The notes under the pieces are model-generated. The model was given only the letters and a program-made list of their open reading frames with translations. It did not search any database and had not been told where the DNA came from. A stretch of 64,000 bases of DNA from Gammaproteobacteria bacterium. GTDB taxonomy: Bacteria; Pseudomonadota; Gammaproteobacteria; Steroidobacterales; Woeseiaceae. Shown in pieces: positions 35,020-44,235 of the stretch. The DNA is taken from NCBI GenBank assembly GCA_013151645.1, contig JAADHU010000004.1, positions 1 to 64,000 of the forward strand, in the 5' to 3' direction. Numbering within the stretch: position 1 is the first letter of the stretch; every line of letters begins with the position of its first letter. Position numbers and translations under genes: made by a program.

Positions 35020-36678
35020 ATGAAGTATCTGATTCGTTTCATCACAAAAAACGCAGCCGGTGGCGTGCAGCACAATGACAAGATTGTCGACGCAGCAGCG
35101 ATAACGATCGGACGTGCCACAGACCAGGTCCTGCATATCAAGGACCGCCGTGCCCGCCTGGAGCACGCAATAATCGAATTTGACGGAAGTGTTGCGAGCG
35201 TTACGACCAGTGCGCTTGCCGGCGTTGTTGTCAACGGTCGCTCACAACGTGAGTGCAAGCTTGCGCCTGGCGATGTCATCGAAGTGGGCGCGAACATATT
35301 GTGCGTCATTGACGCACCCGATTCCGTCGACTATGCGATCAGTTTTGAATTGGGCCGTGATGCGCGCGGTGAAGATATCGCGCAGTCCTGGAGCGGTACA
35401 AACATTGCAGATGGTCTTAACAAGCGCAGGCTCGCATGGATTGCGGCGGCGACCGTGTTCGTGCTTGCACTGTTGATTCCGGCAAGCGGACTGTTGCATC
35501 CGGGCGTTGCCTCATTTCTGCGCGATACACCCCTGGTGCCGGATGACGGGTTGTGGCTTGCCGGGCCGGTGCACAGCGTACACGGGACTTTCGCGGCTGA
35601 TTGCCAGGCGTGCCACACGGACCCATTCAAACGGGTTGCGGATGTCGCCTGTCTTGACTGCCACGAGGTGAACAGGCATGTCGGATCGATGACGACGCCG
35701 GTTATCGGCAACGAACGTTGTGCCAGTTGCCATCTCGAACATAATGAGCCGCCGTCGCTCGTCAAACAGCATCAGGGCTTGTGCGCTGACTGTCATGCCA
35801 ATATGACGCCGGAATCCAGCCTGAGGGCTGCAGCGGATTTTCTCGATTCGCATCCGGATTTCAGTGCCACCGTCTTGCAACCGGAGCGTAAAACATCGGG
35901 CGAGATTGAATGGGTGCAACAGCGTCTGCGACTTTCCGAAGCGCTGACAGCAGAGCGTTCGAATCTCAAGTTCAATCACAAAGTGCATCTGGACGCGGAC
36001 GGAATTGTGACGCCAGACGGCAAGCGCATCGTCGAATGCGTTGAGTGCCACCAGGCGGAAACCGGGGGCGGGCGCATGCGACCGATCTCTATGGATGAGC
36101 ATTGCAGTGGTTGCCACTCCCTGGCGTTCGATCCGGACGATCCGACGCGTGAAGTCCCGCATGGCGATACGGAGGGCGTATTGCAGGTATTGATCGAATA
36201 CTACAGCGCACGTCTCCTGGGGGCGGATCCGGATGCGGTAAATCAACGCCTGCGCCGACCTGGCCAGGCGCTCACCCGGGTCGATCGGGATCGTGCCGCC
36301 GCAGAAGCCCGGGTGAAAGCGCTCGAGGTCGCCGAAGACCTGTTTGAGCGACGCGCCTGCGTCAACTGTCATGAGGTTACGCGGGTTGCGTCGGATGGAG
36401 ATAGGCCGTGGCGGGTAGAACCGGTGCGGCTGACCGAGGTCTTCTTTCCGCGGGCAAATTTCTCTCACGCCGCGCACGATACCGAGGTCACCGCTTGCAG
36501 CAATTGTCACGACGCCGGGTCGTCCGAATCTGCCAGCGATTTACTGATGCCGGATATCGAGACCTGTCGTGATTGTCACGGCAGCGGTGCCGCTCGCCGC
36601 AATGACGCATCGCAAATTGCGAGTGGTTGCGTCATGTGTCACAGCTTCCATTTTGCGACCAAGGGATCGTATCCCTGA
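35020..36678 (+). CDS. FHA-like domain / transmembrane helix / decaheme cytochrome c fusion
   Basis: Bitopic protein of 552 residues. Residues 25-95 form an FHA-like domain (AITIGRATDQVLHIKD, then LEHAIIEFDG, then VVVNGRS and LAPGDVIEVG). The Gly-Arg, His and Asn-Gly positions are kept, but the usual Ser-Arg before the His is not, so phosphothreonine binding is uncertain. One helix at about 138-158 (LAWIAAATVFVLALLIPASG) spans the membrane. The rest is periplasmic and holds ten CxxCH heme sites, from CQACH near residue 195 to CVMCH near the C-terminus, in a cytochrome c3/c7-like style. It starts four bases after the b-type protein and is the expected periplasmic electron acceptor. FHA joined to a multiheme cytochrome is an unusual pairing. 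Confidence 0.9.
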   Translation: MKYLIRFITKNAAGGVQHNDKIVDAAAITIGRATDQVLHIKDRRARLEHAIIEFDGSVASVTTSALAGVVVNGRSQRECKLAPGDVIEVGANILCVIDAPDSVDYAISFELGRDARGEDIAQSWSGTNIADGLNKRRLAWIAAATVFVLALLIPASGLLHPGVASFLRDTPLVPDDGLWLAGPVHSVHGTFAADCQACHTDPFKRVADVACLDCHEVNRHVGSMTTPVIGNERCASCHLEHNEPPSLVKQHQGLCADCHANMTPESSLRAAADFLDSHPDFSATVLQPERKTSGEIEWVQQRLRLSEALTAERSNLKFNHKVHLDADGIVTPDGKRIVECVECHQAETGGGRMRPISMDEHCSGCHSLAFDPDDPTREVPHGDTEGVLQVLIEYYSARLLGADPDAVNQRLRRPGQALTRVDRDRAAAEARVKALEVAEDLFERRACVNCHEVTRVASDGDRPWRVEPVRLTEVFFPRANFSHAAHDTEVTACSNCHDAGSSESASDLLMPDIETCRDCHGSGAARRNDASQIASGCVMCHSFHFATKGSYP

Positions 36679-36683
36679 ATTCG

Positions 36684-38699
36684 ATGACAGCGAACGGGGC
36701 CAATAACATTTTTTCCTGTTTGCCGGTAAATCGGTATTGCCTGGCCATCGCGTGTTTCGCCCTGTTCCTGACCGCCTGTGGAAGTGGCTCTCGTGCCCCA
36801 GTGTCCGGTATCGACGGCAATACTCCGCCGGCAGGTTGCGACGGCTCCTGTGCCGACTCGGCAACACAACTGTCAACTGCCGATATTGAAGGTGTCATTG
36901 CTCGAGCGGTTGCGGAGGCGCAAGCGCGCGGGGTCAGTGCGACCATTGCGGTCGTCGACCGTGTTGGCAATGTACTTGCAGTTTTTAGAATGAACGGAGC
37001 CGCCACAACAGTCACGATTGTTTCACCAGGCGCGGCGATTAGCGGCGGCCTTGAAGGCGTCAATATCGTTCCTGACAGCCTGGCCGCAATCGCAAAAGCG
37101 CTTACGGCCGCGTACCTGTCGACGGAGGGCAATGCCTTTTCAACACGAACGGCCAGCCAGATAATCCAGGATCATTTCAACCCGGCTGATCCCCTGCAAC
37201 CCGCCGGTCCGCTTTTCGGTGTGCAGTTCAGCCAATTGCCATGTTCAGATTTGTCGTCGCGATTTTCCGGTGTGCCGGACATTGGGCCACAGCGCTCGCC
37301 GCTGGGTTTGTCGGCGGACCCGGGCGGATTCCCCCTTTACAAGTCGGGCACGCCAGTCGGTGGCGTCGGCATCATCAGTGATGCAACCTACAGCTTCGAC
37401 GCCGATATCGGTGACACTGATATTGACGATGACGAATTGATCGCGGTGGCAGCGATGTTCGGTCTGGCAGCACCCGCGGATCGGCGCGCAGAACGGATCC
37501 TGGTCGATGGTCGGGCATTGCGATTCAGTGACGGTACGCAAGACGATGTGTTGTCTGTTCCCGGATCAGCACCGGCCTTCCCAAGCATTAACAATATTGC
37601 CGGGACGTTAGTTGCCGTACCTGGATACAGCAATGCGCTTGTCGTCGCTGGCACAGCATTCAGCCAACCGGCGTCCGGAGTTCGCCCGGATACGCTCGAC
37701 TTCCCGAACCTCGATGCGTTTGTGCTGGTTGATAGCGGTAACATAGAGCGATTCCGGCCGGTTGGCGGGACGGATGGGCCGGGTGCATTGACCGCCATGG
37801 AAGTTCGCGAAATCCTGACGCAGGCGATGTTGATCGCCAATCGCTCGCGGGCGCAAATTCGACAGCCAGTCGGTGCCATTGCGAGAGTAAGTATTTCAGT
37901 CGTCGACACCAACGGCGCAATACTCGGAGTCGTGCGTAGCCGGGACGCACCGGTCTTTGGTATTGACGTGTCCCTGCAAAAAGCGCGCACGGCCGCATTC
38001 TTTTCTTCCGCGGCTGCGGCGGCAGCACTCAGTGGCGTCCCGGCGGCAACCTACCTGGATGGCGGACTGGCGGTCTTGCGCAGGGAGCCATTGTCGCAAT
38101 ACGTCGGTGACGTACGCAGTTTTCTATCATTGCCCACTGCGCTGAGCGACGGTGCGATCGCTTTTTCCGATCGTGCGGGCGGCAATTTATCACGGCCGTA
38201 CTACCCCGATGGCGTCACGGGCAATCCGCAGGGGCCGTTCAGCAAGCCGCCCGGCCAGTGGAGTCCGTTTTCAACGGGCTTGCAACTCGATCTCGTCTAT
38301 AACGCGATCATTCAGCACGTAGGCTTCGTTGCTGGTCTGGTGGCGGATGTTCCGGCCAACTGCACGGGCGTTGACGGTTTCGATAACGGTTTCGTGCTGG
38401 CCGGCGTGTTACCGGCATTGGCGAATGGGATGCAGATTTTCCCCGGTAGTGTTCCCGTCTATCGCGGCGCGCAGTTGATTGGAGGCATTGGCGTATCCGG
38501 CGATGGTGTGGATCAGGACGATATGATCGCCTTCCTGGGCCTGCACGAAGCCGGGCTGCAAATCGGTGGAATCAGCAATGCCGATGTGGCCATGCGGGCC
38601 GACACACTGACACCACAGGGGGTCCGATTGCGTTACGTAAATTGTCCCGTTGCTCCTTTTATCGATGGCGATGAGCAGAATGTCTGTGCCAATAAATAA
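36684..38699 (+). CDS. lipoprotein with two GlcG/HbpS-like domains
   Basis: Envelope lipoprotein of 671 residues. The signal sequence ends FLTAC (lipobox, Cys near 32). Two GlcG/HbpS-type domains are recognisable, at about residue 65 (VIARAVAEAQARGVSATIAV, VDRVGNVLAVFRMNGA) and about residue 370 (LTQAMLIANRSRAQ, then SISVVDTNGAILGVVRSRDA). HbpS-like proteins bind heme and can sense redox state; which ligand this one binds is unknown. The start at 36684 lies six bases after the decaheme stop codon and gives a good signal peptide. It overlaps the next gene by 20 bases. Its place among multiheme cytochromes suggests heme handling or sensing in the periplasm. Confidence 0.8.
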   Translation: MTANGANNIFSCLPVNRYCLAIACFALFLTACGSGSRAPVSGIDGNTPPAGCDGSCADSATQLSTADIEGVIARAVAEAQARGVSATIAVVDRVGNVLAVFRMNGAATTVTIVSPGAAISGGLEGVNIVPDSLAAIAKALTAAYLSTEGNAFSTRTASQIIQDHFNPADPLQPAGPLFGVQFSQLPCSDLSSRFSGVPDIGPQRSPLGLSADPGGFPLYKSGTPVGGVGIISDATYSFDADIGDTDIDDDELIAVAAMFGLAAPADRRAERILVDGRALRFSDGTQDDVLSVPGSAPAFPSINNIAGTLVAVPGYSNALVVAGTAFSQPASGVRPDTLDFPNLDAFVLVDSGNIERFRPVGGTDGPGALTAMEVREILTQAMLIANRSRAQIRQPVGAIARVSISVVDTNGAILGVVRSRDAPVFGIDVSLQKARTAAFFSSAAAAAALSGVPAATYLDGGLAVLRREPLSQYVGDVRSFLSLPTALSDGAIAFSDRAGGNLSRPYYPDGVTGNPQGPFSKPPGQWSPFSTGLQLDLVYNAIIQHVGFVAGLVADVPANCTGVDGFDNGFVLAGVLPALANGMQIFPGSVPVYRGAQLIGGIGVSGDGVDQDDMIAFLGLHEAGLQIGGISNADVAMRADTLTPQGVRLRYVNCPVAPFIDGDEQNVCANK

Positions 38700-40470
38700 C
38701 GCCGTTGGATTGCTGGTGGTGCTGGTGTTGCTGCCAATACCGGTCGTTGCGCAGGACGCAGCGGGCGGCCGCGAATGTGATGCGAACTACTATATCGGTC
38801 CCTTGCGTCGCCGACCCGGGCGACCTGCCGCCGAACGGCCGCCGCAATGCGAAGATGACCGCCTGGCGCCAGCGGTGTGGAAGACCTTGCCTGAATTCGC
38901 CGCCGTTCCGGATCGTTGGCGCATTGTTTCAGCGCTTGGCTATCCACAGCGCTGGTGGGACCCCTATAACGGCAACAATGTGTTGAAGGGTGATCGGCCT
39001 TTTGCCGGCGACGACTGGTTTTTCGCCGTTAGTATCGTTTCGGATACGACCTACGAAAGTCGCCGCGTGCCGACGCCGGTTAGCACCGTAACATCGCCTG
39101 TTCCTGGTTCACTGGATACGGTGGGTGACTTCGGGCAAAGCGTGTTTGTCGAAAACCTGATATTCGAAACAGTGTTCTACAAGGGAGATACCGTATTCCG
39201 TCCGCCCGACTACGAGTTTCGCCTGATCACGGTTTTTAACTTCAATCGCACAGAGGTGGATGAATTCGGTGTGTTAAAGGCGGTGCCAACTTCGGGACTC
39301 ACCCGGACTGAAGGGTTTGTCGGTATACAGGGACTGTTTATTGACAAGCACTTGCGCAACGTATCCGAACGTTTCGATTTTGACAGCTTGCGTATTGGCA
39401 TCCAGCCGATCACGGCGGATTTTCGCGGCTTTCTTTTTCAGGACAGCCCGGTTGGCATCCGACTCTTCGGTACGCGAAACAATAATTTATGGCAATACAA
39501 CGCCGGCTGGTTTCGGCGCATCGAGAAAGATACCAATAGCGGCTTGAACGATATCACGGAAAACAGCCTCTCTGATGCCTTGCGTGACGACGATGTGTTT
39601 CTGTTCAACCTGTACCGACAGGATTTTCCGGTGCGGGGTTTCACGTCACAATTCGTCGTTGCGCATAACAGGAATCGGGAGGGGGACAAAAAGTTTATCG
39701 ATGACAACGGTTTCCTCGTACGTCCATCCGCACTCGGTATACAAAAAAATCGCCAGTATGACGTTACCTATGTCGGTCTGAACGGTGACGGTCATGTCGG
39801 TCGCTGGAATATCAGTACGTCCGGCTATTATGCGTTCGGTGACGAAACGCCGTCGGTGTTCGTTGATGCGAACGCCGATATTTCCGCTGTCTTCGCTGCG
39901 CTGGAGGTGTCGCGCGACTTTGACTGGATTCGCCTGAGGGGAACAGCCGTGTATGGCAGCGGTGATGATGACCCGTACGACAACAAGGCGACCGGTTTCG
40001 ATGCCATATTCGAAAACCCGTTGATCGCCGGCGCCGATACCAGTTTCTGGATTCGCCAGGCGTTCCCGCTGATCGGTGGCGGAAGAGTGGCGTTGTCGGG
40101 GCAAAATGGGTTGCTGAACTCCATGCGGCCATCCAAAGGCCAGGGACAATCGAATTTCACCAATCCGGGCATCGTCTTACTGGGTGCGGGCGCCGATTTC
40201 GATGTCACGCCGAAGATGCGTGTGTCGATCAACGTCAATCAACTCTGGTTTGATCGAACTGAGGTTCTGCAAGCGGCGCGCAACCAGGGTCGAATCGCAC
40301 GTTCCATTGGCCAGGACATTTCGTTGTCGGCAATCTATCGTCCGTTCACTTCACAGAACGTCGTCTTTCGCGTCGCAGCGTCGGCACTGCTTCCGGGCGA
40401 CGGTTTCAAGGACCTGTATGGTTCGGAAAAACCATTTTCGATCCTGGCTAATCTGATTTTGAGTTATTGA
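38680..40470 (+). CDS. outer-membrane beta-barrel of the redox operon
   Basis: Predicted outer-membrane protein of 596 residues with a signal peptide (NNAVGLLVVLVLLPIPVVAQ). Repeated amphipathic strands (FRLITVFNFNRTEV, YDVTYVGLNGDGHVGRWNIS, MRVSINVNQLWFDRTEV) follow, and the C-terminus FSILANLILSY ends in an aromatic residue. I recognise no family, and it lacks the N-terminal CxxC of MtrB-type sheaths. It is sandwiched between a GlcG-like lipoprotein and a decaheme cytochrome gene, so it could form a pore or a sheath for the cytochromes. Earlier in-frame starts at 38650, 38665 and 38671 are possible; I chose the one directly before the hydrophobic core. Confidence 0.75.
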   Translation: MSVPINNAVGLLVVLVLLPIPVVAQDAAGGRECDANYYIGPLRRRPGRPAAERPPQCEDDRLAPAVWKTLPEFAAVPDRWRIVSALGYPQRWWDPYNGNNVLKGDRPFAGDDWFFAVSIVSDTTYESRRVPTPVSTVTSPVPGSLDTVGDFGQSVFVENLIFETVFYKGDTVFRPPDYEFRLITVFNFNRTEVDEFGVLKAVPTSGLTRTEGFVGIQGLFIDKHLRNVSERFDFDSLRIGIQPITADFRGFLFQDSPVGIRLFGTRNNNLWQYNAGWFRRIEKDTNSGLNDITENSLSDALRDDDVFLFNLYRQDFPVRGFTSQFVVAHNRNREGDKKFIDDNGFLVRPSALGIQKNRQYDVTYVGLNGDGHVGRWNISTSGYYAFGDETPSVFVDANADISAVFAALEVSRDFDWIRLRGTAVYGSGDDDPYDNKATGFDAIFENPLIAGADTSFWIRQAFPLIGGGRVALSGQNGLLNSMRPSKGQGQSNFTNPGIVLLGAGADFDVTPKMRVSINVNQLWFDRTEVLQAARNQGRIARSIGQDISLSAIYRPFTSQNVVFRVAASALLPGDGFKDLYGSEKPFSILANLILSY

Positions 40471-40473
40471 GTC

Positions 40474-43400
40474 GTGAAAGAAGAGATAAGAGAACTAACC
40501 TGGCAGCTTACCGAACGCAAGCGACATGGCATGCGTTTTTCCTGCTCTGCGGTCGCGCTTGCGCTGATGTTTATTTCATCGATTGCAGCGGCATCGGAAG
40601 GTGAGAAACCGCGAAACATAAATTATCCTCATTATTCGCCCGCGCCGGCCAAACAAGAGCCAGCAGCGGCCGAGCTAAAAAGTGCCGGCTGCGTTAGCTG
40701 CCATACCGCCAGCGATGCGGCCAGCATGCATCAAAGCGATGCGGTCGTTCTTGGTTGCACGGATTGCCACGGCGGCGAAGCCGCTGTTTTCAGGCCAAAA
40801 GGGGCACCGCAAACGGATTCCTATGAGATGGCGCGTGATCGGGCGCACGTAATGCCGCGCTATCCCGAGAGCTGGCACTACCCTTCCAGCGCCAATCCGA
40901 AACGGACCTATACGCTATTAAACAGGGAGAGCCGGCAGTTCGTCCGCTTCGTTAATCCGTCGGATTATCGAGTGGCGCGGGAATCCTGTGGCGCCTGTCA
41001 TCAGGCGGTTATCGATGCCGCGGTACGCAGCTTGATGGCGACGGGTGCAATGCTTTGGGGCGGTGCTGCCTACAACAACGGCATTCTGCCGTTCAAGAAT
41101 TACATCGTCGGCGAGGGTTACACGCCCGACGGCGAAGCCGCGATGGTGACTGGCTCGGATCTGCCCGCCGAGGTCGCCAAAAAGTACGGCATATTGCCAC
41201 AGCTGTATCCGTTGCCCGCCTGGGAAACGGTGAAGCCAGGCGATGTTTTCCGTGTATTCGAGAAAGGCGGGCGCAATCTGCTCAATGTTTTTCCGGAAAC
41301 CGGCTTGCCCAATGTTCTCGGCCAGATACAGCGCCTGGAAGAACCGGGTCGACCGGATATTCGTCAGTCGAATCGCGGTCCTGGCACGGGTGGCCGAATT
41401 TCCGTGCCGCTGATCAACATTCACAAAACACGTCTCAACGATCCGTTCACGTGGTTCATGGGCACCAACGATCAACCCGGTGACTACCGATCTTCCGGTT
41501 GCGCGTCGTGTCACGTCGTCTATGCAAACGACCGGGATCCGCGTCATTCGGGACCGTACGCGGTCGCTGGTCGTGACGGTGAATCGCAGAGTGTCGACCC
41601 GACCATTCCAAAGAACCGGTCGGGTCATCCGCTCAAACACCAGTTCACACGCGCTATTCCGACCAGTCAGTGCATGGTCTGCCACATGCACCAGCCAAAC
41701 ATGTTCGTCAATTCCTACCTTGGCTACACCATGTGGGATTACGAATCCGATGCGCCGTTCATGTGGCCCGAGGAGCAGCAAAACCTGACGATCGAAGAAC
41801 AGCGCGAGGTGCTGGATCGAAACCCGGAAGGCGCGGTGGTGCGTGGCAAGTGGGCGGACCTCGATTTCCTGCGTAACGTAACCGACCTTAATCCGCAACT
41901 AAAAGATACGCAGTTTGCGGACTACCATGGGCATGGCTGGAATTTTCGTGCGGTGCAAAAACGGGACCTCAGTGGCAATTTACTGGATGCCAAGGGCAAC
42001 ATCGTTGCAAATGACGACCCCGACAAATTCCAGAAGGCCGTTCATCTGTCCTCAATCCATCTTGACCGCGGCATGCATTGTGTTGACTGCCACTTCTCCC
42101 AGGACAGCCACGGCAACGGCCACCTTTACGGGGAGGTTGCCAGTGCGATCGAGGTCGAGTGCAAAGATTGCCACGGTACGGCGCAAAATTACCCGACCCT
42201 GAAAACATCGGGACCCGCGGCTCAGCCCGGTGGTTTTGATCTGCGCCTGTTGAGGAACTCCGATGGCAGGCGGCGTTTCGAATGGCGTGGGAACCAGCTG
42301 ATTCAACGTTCAATATTGAATCCCGAGGTTGAGTGGGTATTAAGTCTCGTCAAGGACAGCGTGAATCCTGAGCATGCTGAGTACAACGAAAAAGCAGCGC
42401 GTGCGAAATTGATGAGTCAGGATGTCGTGAGCCAGGAATGGGGGCTGGATGTCCCGGCGGCTTCACTGGCGCACAAAGACGAGGAAATTGAGTGTTACAC
42501 CTGCCATACCTCATGGATTACCAGTTGCGCCGGTTGCCACCTGCCGATTGAGGCGAACTGGAAGACGGAACGACACCACTACGAAGGGGGCGAGACACGC
42601 AACTACGCGACCTACAATCCACAGGTAGCCCGCGACCAGATGTTCATGATCGGCAAGCGCGGACCGCTTAACGATGGCAAAATCGCGCCAGTGCGGTCGT
42701 CGTCTGCACTGGTATTGTCGTCGACTAACTCGAATCGTGAGCGTATCTACGTACAGCAACCGCCGGTTGCGGCCAGCGGCTACAGTTCGCAGGCGATGAA
42801 TCCGCATTTTCCGCACACGACACGCAAGACGGAAACCAGGACCTGCAGCAACTGTCACTTGACGAAAGACGGCGGCAATAATGCGATCATGTCGCAGCTG
42901 CTGCTATTTGGCACTAACTTCGTCAACTTCGTGGGGTTCAACGCCTGGGTCGGGCTGGAGGATGGCGTGCTCGCCGCGCAGGTTACCGAATGGGAGGAGC
43001 CGCAAGCGGTCATTGGCAGTTACCTGCATCGCTACGCCTATCCGGATAATTTCCAGGCGCACGAGGGGAATGGGCGCGTGCTGCAGGAGGCGCAACGGCA
43101 CGGCGGCGGCTCGGCGAACTGCGTACAGCTGAGAGGTGAGTATTTGTACGCGGCCGAAGGTGAAAACGGTGTGCGCGTTTATGACGTTGCCAACATTGCC
43201 AACAAAGGTTTTAGCCAACGCATTGTCGATGCACCCTTCAGCAAGCTGGGCCATGATCCGGCCTTACGCACGGCCAACGCGAGTTGTATTGTCTTGCCGA
43301 CCAATCAACCGGTGCATCCGCCGCGCAATGAAGGCACATTGATGCGTGAGGACAATCTCGAGCAGCCGTTTCACCCGATATACAACTATGCGGTTATCAC

Positions 43401-44235
43401 GGATCGGCAAGAGGGCCTCATCCTCACCGATATCAATACGTTTGCCGATGGCGATCTGCATAATAATTTTCTGCAACGTGCAGTGACCTGGAATCCAAAC
43501 GGCATTTTGAATGGCGCAAGGCACGTCACGCTTGGCGGGCACTACGCCTACGTATTGACCGATAGCGGCCTGGTGATCGTCAGCCTCGACGACCCATTGG
43601 CACCGGTGCTGGTGGCATCGATGCCGCTAACCGATGCACGGGCATCTGCGTTGCAATTTCGATACCTCTTCGTTACGGACGCTGACGGCTTCAAGACAAT
43701 TGACGTCACGAATCCTGACAAACCCGTGATGATTCCGGGTGCCTTCGTACCATTGCGTAACGGACAGCGTATTTATGCGGCGCGTACCTACGCTTATGTC
43801 GCCGCTGGTGAAGAGGGGCTGGCAATCATCGATATCGGCCGTGCGGCGCGACCGAAATTGCTGCAACTGTTCAATGCGGACGGTCGCCTCAGCGATACGC
43901 GGGATGTCGTGGTCGCCTCAACCAACGCGTCGCTCTATGCCTATCTCGCGGATGGCGTCGGCGGGCTTAAAGTAGTGCAGCTTACATCGCCCGATTCGCA
44001 ACCCAATTTCTACGGGTTTAGCCCGGAGCCGCGACCTGAACTGATCGCGACGTATCCGACACGCAGTGCCGCTATCGCGCTCTCGAAGGGGCTGGATCGT
44101 GATCGCGGCGTCGACGAAACGGGCGCCCAAATTGCCGTCTTCGGCCGCAAGGGATCGAGACCGCTGAATCGTGAGGAGATGCGGAAATTGTATCTCGACG
44201 CGGAAGGAAACCCCTGGTATGTGCAAGATGAATAA
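40474..44235 (+). CDS. decaheme cytochrome c with C-terminal LVIVD-repeat propeller
   Basis: Exported protein of 1253 residues. A signal sequence (RFSCSAVALALMFISSIAAA) follows a longer charged N-terminus; an internal ATG at 40531 is an alternative start. Ten CxxCH sites occur between about residues 72 and 791 (CVSCH, CTDCH, CGACH, CASCH, CMVCH, CVDCH, CKDCH, CYTCH, CAGCH, CSNCH). From about 880 onward are LVIVD-type repeats (YVLTDSGLVIVSLDDPLAPV, then FVTDADGFKTIDVTNPDKPV, YVAAGEEGLAIIDIGRAARP), which form a beta-propeller used in other proteins for surface display or protein contacts. It starts three bases after the barrel gene and overlaps the next cytochrome gene. It is a strong candidate for the terminal or outermost electron carrier of the chain. 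Confidence 0.9.
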   Translation: MKEEIRELTWQLTERKRHGMRFSCSAVALALMFISSIAAASEGEKPRNINYPHYSPAPAKQEPAAAELKSAGCVSCHTASDAASMHQSDAVVLGCTDCHGGEAAVFRPKGAPQTDSYEMARDRAHVMPRYPESWHYPSSANPKRTYTLLNRESRQFVRFVNPSDYRVARESCGACHQAVIDAAVRSLMATGAMLWGGAAYNNGILPFKNYIVGEGYTPDGEAAMVTGSDLPAEVAKKYGILPQLYPLPAWETVKPGDVFRVFEKGGRNLLNVFPETGLPNVLGQIQRLEEPGRPDIRQSNRGPGTGGRISVPLINIHKTRLNDPFTWFMGTNDQPGDYRSSGCASCHVVYANDRDPRHSGPYAVAGRDGESQSVDPTIPKNRSGHPLKHQFTRAIPTSQCMVCHMHQPNMFVNSYLGYTMWDYESDAPFMWPEEQQNLTIEEQREVLDRNPEGAVVRGKWADLDFLRNVTDLNPQLKDTQFADYHGHGWNFRAVQKRDLSGNLLDAKGNIVANDDPDKFQKAVHLSSIHLDRGMHCVDCHFSQDSHGNGHLYGEVASAIEVECKDCHGTAQNYPTLKTSGPAAQPGGFDLRLLRNSDGRRRFEWRGNQLIQRSILNPEVEWVLSLVKDSVNPEHAEYNEKAARAKLMSQDVVSQEWGLDVPAASLAHKDEEIECYTCHTSWITSCAGCHLPIEANWKTERHHYEGGETRNYATYNPQVARDQMFMIGKRGPLNDGKIAPVRSSSALVLSSTNSNRERIYVQQPPVAASGYSSQAMNPHFPHTTRKTETRTCSNCHLTKDGGNNAIMSQLLLFGTNFVNFVGFNAWVGLEDGVLAAQVTEWEEPQAVIGSYLHRYAYPDNFQAHEGNGRVLQEAQRHGGGSANCVQLRGEYLYAAEGENGVRVYDVANIANKGFSQRIVDAPFSKLGHDPALRTANASCIVLPTNQPVHPPRNEGTLMREDNLEQPFHPIYNYAVITDRQEGLILTDINTFADGDLHNNFLQRAVTWNPNGILNGARHVTLGGHYAYVLTDSGLVIVSLDDPLAPVLVASMPLTDARASALQFRYLFVTDADGFKTIDVTNPDKPVMIPGAFVPLRNGQRIYAARTYAYVAAGEEGLAIIDIGRAARPKLLQLFNADGRLSDTRDVVVASTNASLYAYLADGVGGLKVVQLTSPDSQPNFYGFSPEPRPELIATYPTRSAAIALSKGLDRDRGVDETGAQIAVFGRKGSRPLNREEMRKLYLDAEGNPWYVQDE

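Noticed and set aside
35512-36510. 332-codon antisense frame inside the decaheme gene
   Set aside because: The sense frame has ten CxxCH motifs; the antisense frame has no recognisable domain.
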